Origin: Alkalibacillus filiformis
GTDB taxonomy: Bacteria; Bacillota; Bacilli; Bacillales; Alkalibacillaceae
Length of the DNA stretch: 64,000 nucleotides
Direction: 5' to 3'
Assembly: GCF_030814115.1 (NCBI RefSeq)
Contig: NZ_JAUSUP010000004.1
Location: 62,001 to 126,000 of the forward strand
Part shown: positions 61,503-64,000 of the stretch, piece by piece
Position numbering within the stretch: position 1 is the first letter of the stretch
How the letters are laid out: each line of letters opens with the position of its first letter
Made by a program: the position numbers and the translations under genes
Notes under the pieces: generated by a model
What the model was told of the DNA's origin: nothing
The model's database searches: none
What the model saw: only the letters and a program-made list of their open reading frames with translations

Positions 61503-61907
61503 ATGCACATAGAAAATTGTACTTTATGCAACCCTGACTTAGAACCCAACCAACAAGTCGTCTTCTCTAATGATCATTGTATGTTTTTGCAATTAAATCA
61601 AGCAAAAGAAAGAGGAGTCCAATTAGAAGGGGCAGGACTCATTGTACCGCGAAACCATCGAGAAACTGTTTTTGATTTAACACGTGAAGAATGGGAAGCG
61701 ACATATGAATTGTTACATAAGGTTAAAGAGCACATTGATCAGCACCACCATCCACAAGGTTACAATATAGGGTGGAATTGTGGGGGAGTTGGTGGTCAGC
61801 ATATTTTTCATGCTCATATGCATATCCTTCCGCGTTATGAAAACGAGCCACTTTCAGGTAAAGGCATTCGATATATGTTTAAAGGTGATGGAAATAAACG
61901 CATATAA
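61503..61907 (+). CDS. HIT family hydrolase
   Basis: 134 residues. The histidine triad is HIFHAHMHILPR at about residues 101-112; CxxC (CTLC) near the N-terminus. HIT proteins hydrolyse nucleoside phosphoramidates or dinucleoside polyphosphates. The ATG follows GGGAGAG. Monocistronic, terminator behind. Confidence 0.88.
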   Translation: MHIENCTLCNPDLEPNQQVVFSNDHCMFLQLNQAKERGVQLEGAGLIVPRNHRETVFDLTREEWEATYELLHKVKEHIDQHHHPQGYNIGWNCGGVGGQHIFHAHMHILPRYENEPLSGKGIRYMFKGDGNKRI

Positions 61908-61910
61908 AAA

Positions 61911-61936
61911 AAGAGAGGGAATGAACCCTCTCTTCA
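61911..61936. terminator. Bidirectional terminator
   Basis: AAGAGAGGG and CCCTCTCTT, 9-bp perfect stem with a 6-nt loop, A run on the left. It lies between convergent HIT and histidine phosphatase genes. Confidence 0.7.
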
Positions 61937-61942
61937 GGTAAG

Positions 61943-62479
61943 TTACGGTATCCAAATTCTGTTCACTGTTGTTCGTTTTCCATCAAGTGTTAACAAATGG
62001 ACGTCAGGGTTTGTTAACCTGTGGAAACGAGAGCCGGAATCATAGTGATCTAATATTAAGGGAATGACACCACCATGGGAGATGATCACGGTGTTCTCTT
62101 CGTCACGGCTTTCGATATCTTGAATAGCTTGAACGGCTCGAGTCCTTTTATCTTTTGATGAAATCCGATCGATTGCATTTAGATTAGCTAGTGGAAATTG
62201 ACTTTCCAACTGATCCATCCATGAAGATAAAAGTTGTTTACTCATTAGACGTTCAGCAATTCGCCTGTCGATCTCGATGGGCATATTATGCTCCTTCGCA
62301 TAAGGTTCAATCGTTCCTACTGCTCGAATATATGGACTAGAAACGATTCGATCGACTTGATAGTCTTTAAAGAATTCAACCAGTTCACGCGCTTGCATTT
62401 CACCTAATGTTGTTAATTGTGCCTGCGGTTCTTGACCTTCAGCTTTGCAATGTCTAACGATGTATATATTTTTAGTCAT
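61943..62479 (-). CDS. Histidine phosphatase family protein
   Basis: 178 residues. The phosphohistidine motif is IYIVRHCKAEG (RHC instead of the usual RHG), with the second catalytic region VIISHGGVIP and SSPYIRAVGTIEP. Acts on small phosphorylated metabolites or proteins. GAGGTG precedes ATG 62479; an in-frame GTG at 62488 is inside that site. Confidence 0.85.
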   Translation of the reverse strand: MTKNIYIVRHCKAEGQEPQAQLTTLGEMQARELVEFFKDYQVDRIVSSPYIRAVGTIEPYAKEHNMPIEIDRRIAERLMSKQLLSSWMDQLESQFPLANLNAIDRISSKDKRTRAVQAIQDIESRDEENTVIISHGGVIPLILDHYDSGSRFHRLTNPDVHLLTLDGKRTTVNRIWIP

Positions 62480-62585
62480 GAAAATCACCTCGGGTCCTAG
62501 TACGTGTTTTGCTACTTCTAGTATTAACTTATTAAATCTATTAAGTATTGTTCAATTGTTTCGCCCGTTTTCTATTAAAAAGTTA

Positions 62586-63086
62586 TTAAATTTCCGTCCA
62601 TTTATAGATTAATAAGTCTAATTCTTTACCTTGAATAGTTATCGAACTCGTTTCGTTATGAACGGCTTCAAACGCCTCGTAGAAAAACTTCGACTCATTA
62701 CTTTTTAACACTTCTACGAAAATGGTATGATAACCAACTTTTCTAAAATAGGCGAACATTTCTTTCATTAGCTGTGTACCAACACCTTGCCCTTGAAATT
62801 CTTCAAGGATATAAATAGATGTTAAATCACCAGAATCCTCATGTTCATTTGTTACCCGCTTGCCCCCACTAGCAAAACCTACAATTTGACCTGTTTCGTC
62901 TTCAGCTACGATAATATATTGGTCTTGAGCTGAAATGTTATTAATCCAAAGTTTTTCTCTTTTTTCATAAGTCATGTTATTTAAGTACTCATCTGGTACA
63001 ATCCCTTTATAAGTAGATCTCCAACTATCGACATGAACTTTGCCAATTCCACTTGCATCTGAAATATTCGCTTCACGTATTTTCAT
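62586..63086 (-). CDS. GNAT family N-acetyltransferase
   Basis: 166 residues. IREANISDASGIGKVHVDSWR at the N-terminus, IYILEEFQGQGVGTQLMKEMF as the acetyl-CoA loop, and ESKFFYEAFEAVHNETSS. Two ATG codons follow AAAGGTGG; the second at 63086 has better spacing. Acceptor unknown. Confidence 0.85.
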   Translation of the reverse strand: MKIREANISDASGIGKVHVDSWRSTYKGIVPDEYLNNMTYEKREKLWINNISAQDQYIIVAEDETGQIVGFASGGKRVTNEHEDSGDLTSIYILEEFQGQGVGTQLMKEMFAYFRKVGYHTIFVEVLKSNESKFFYEAFEAVHNETSSITIQGKELDLLIYKWTEI

Positions 63087-63211
63087 CATATCCCACCTTT
63101 ATAAGTACTATTCGTGATGAAAGTTATGAACCCTTTTTAGCGCTTAAAAAGTTTGTTGATTATTTAGTAAGTGTGTCAAAATAAAAGTAGCAAAGTAAAA
63201 GGTGTGGTGAC

Positions 63212-63676
63212 ATGATAACGTGGAAGGAAAAAAGAAGAATTCCTACTAATATTGAAAATGTGTGGAAGTTATTTCAGCCTGATCAATTGCAACGTATTAT
63301 GCCAAAAGTCGTTGAACATGAGTTGATTAAAGGGAATGTAGGTGAGGTTGGCTCTAAGTATAGGCAGTCTTATCAAGAAGGAAAACGTGTGGAAACTTAT
63401 ATAGTTGAAACATTAGCTTATGAAGACGAAGAAGACTATAAACATTTAAGTGTCACATTTAATATTGGTAAAGCTTTCAATGTTGAAACTACTTACACCA
63501 TCATATCTAAGGGAAGTAATGAATCGTTATTGACGTATGAAGGGGCTAATCGAGGGACGAACTGGTTTGGGAAGTTGTTTATGAAACTTGCGCCTACTAG
63601 TAAAAACGATCAAGTCGTCCAAGAGTTTTTAGACAGAGTCGTTGAGGAAGCTGAAAAAGAACAAGCAGGCTCCTGA
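63212..63676 (+). CDS. SRPBCC family protein
   Basis: 154 residues of the polyketide cyclase/START-like fold: RIPTNIENVWKLFQPDQLQR at the start, repeated beta strands (YRQSYQEGKRVETYIVETLA, TTYTIISKGSNESLLTYEGA), and a long C-terminal helix (FLDRVVEEAEKEQ). It probably binds a hydrophobic ligand. AAAGGTG precedes the ATG. Function unknown. Confidence 0.8.
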   Translation: MITWKEKRRIPTNIENVWKLFQPDQLQRIMPKVVEHELIKGNVGEVGSKYRQSYQEGKRVETYIVETLAYEDEEDYKHLSVTFNIGKAFNVETTYTIISKGSNESLLTYEGANRGTNWFGKLFMKLAPTSKNDQVVQEFLDRVVEEAEKEQAGS

Positions 63677-63704
63677 GGTCATCTCAAGAGCCTGCTTGTT
63701 TATT
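63661..63704. terminator. Bidirectional terminator
   Basis: ACAAGCAGGCTC (63661-63672) and GAGCCTGCTTGT (63688-63699), with further inner pairing TGAG/CTCA. Between the SRPBCC and YjbQ genes. Confidence 0.85.
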
Positions 63705-64000
63705 GAATAACTTTCGCTACAAATTTACGCTGTCTCGGTCCATCGAATTCGCAAAAATATAATCCCTGCCAAGTACCGAGGGCAAGTTTTCCATTTTCAA
63801 TGATTAACGTTTGTGAATGACCAACAGTACTTGTTTTCATATGAGCTGCTGTGTTGCCTTCCATATGACGATCTTGCGGGTCATCCCATGGGTAAGCCTC
63901 GCGAAAACGTCTAAGCATATCTGTTTTAACATCAGGATCAGCATTTTCATTAACAGTAAAACCGGCTGTCGTGTGCAAAGAAGAGACGACGATGATGCCT
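63700..64000 (-). CDS. yjbQ: YjbQ/UPF0047 family protein (5' end outside window)
   Basis: About 100 residues of the C-terminal part are visible; the frame stays open to the window end ([20 protein letters not shown]). The hallmarks [52 protein letters not shown] match UPF0047, for which weak thiamin-phosphate synthase activity has been reported. Ordinary except for truncation by the window. Confidence 0.9.
   Translation of the reverse strand, partial: GIIVVSSLHTTAGFTVNENADPDVKTDMLRRFREAYPWDDPQDRHMEGNTAAHMKTSTVGHSQTLIIENGKLALGTWQGLYFCEFDGPRQRKFVAKVIQ

Overview
The window is AT-rich, low-GC Gram-positive DNA that looks like a chromosome segment of an endospore-forming Bacillaceae, probably halotolerant. 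Reasons: strong AGGAGG ribosome binding sites with frequent TTG and GTG starts; gatCAB - dgkB - rlmCD ordered as in Bacillus; a CotY/CotZ-type coat protein, an Sda-type sporulation checkpoint protein and an Ena-like spore appendage candidate; a BCCT compatible-solute transporter; and very acidic surface lipoproteins. I cannot name the species. There is no rRNA, tRNA, phage or CRISPR-Cas in the window.

Layout. 1-3 kb: the end of an Rgg-like regulator, a PlcR-like HTH-TPR regulator, and divergent from it an unlisted 39-codon gene for an exported signalling-type peptide ending LDLPGLH. Together these form a candidate quorum-sensing module. 3-8 kb: oligoendopeptidase F and the TldD/TldE protease pair. 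8-15 kb: gatCAB, a VOC protein, dgkB and rlmCD; a 297-bp MITE-like element sits in the dgkB terminator, and an IS256-type fragment follows rlmCD. 15-19 kb: a polar amino acid ABC importer on the minus strand, then a disordered stretch. 19-31 kb: an accessory mosaic (Dus, SDR, acetyltransferases, VOC, MFS, MarR and methyltransferases) with two genes, wrbA-like and nudix, each broken by a nonsense codon where tryptophan is expected. 31-34 kb: a TetR/small-multidrug-export pair with two operator copies, CotZ-like and Ena-like spore genes, then a cobalamin riboswitch ahead of an acyl-CoA thioesterase.

34-41 kb: an EcsAB/YthPQ-like ABC pair, a tubby-like protein, two nudix hydrolases, a lipoprotein, sda with DnaA-box-like sites upstream, and SelO. 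41-47 kb: a complete TPP-riboswitch operon tenA-thiG-thiH-tenI-thiS-thiF-thiD-thiE, using radical-SAM ThiH rather than ThiO. 47-58 kb: a beta-propeller lipoprotein, a large SWIM/SNF2 helicase, dapA under a lysine riboswitch, a Cof-type HAD phosphatase, a BCCT transporter whose ribosome binding site is buried in a 16-bp hairpin, a Cys/Met PLP enzyme and guaC. 58-64 kb: DUF2243-ctaG, DUF402, a small kinase, acetyltransferases, a HIT protein, a histidine phosphatase, an SRPBCC protein and the end of a YjbQ gene.

Three intergenic regions (about 7.8, 47.3 and 59.6 kb) carry the same degenerate ~20-bp repeat built on GAGCGCTGATAAA, with a second flavour GAGCGCCAAAAAA. Its function is unknown to me. 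Most operons end in clear hairpin-plus-T terminators, many of them bidirectional between convergent genes.
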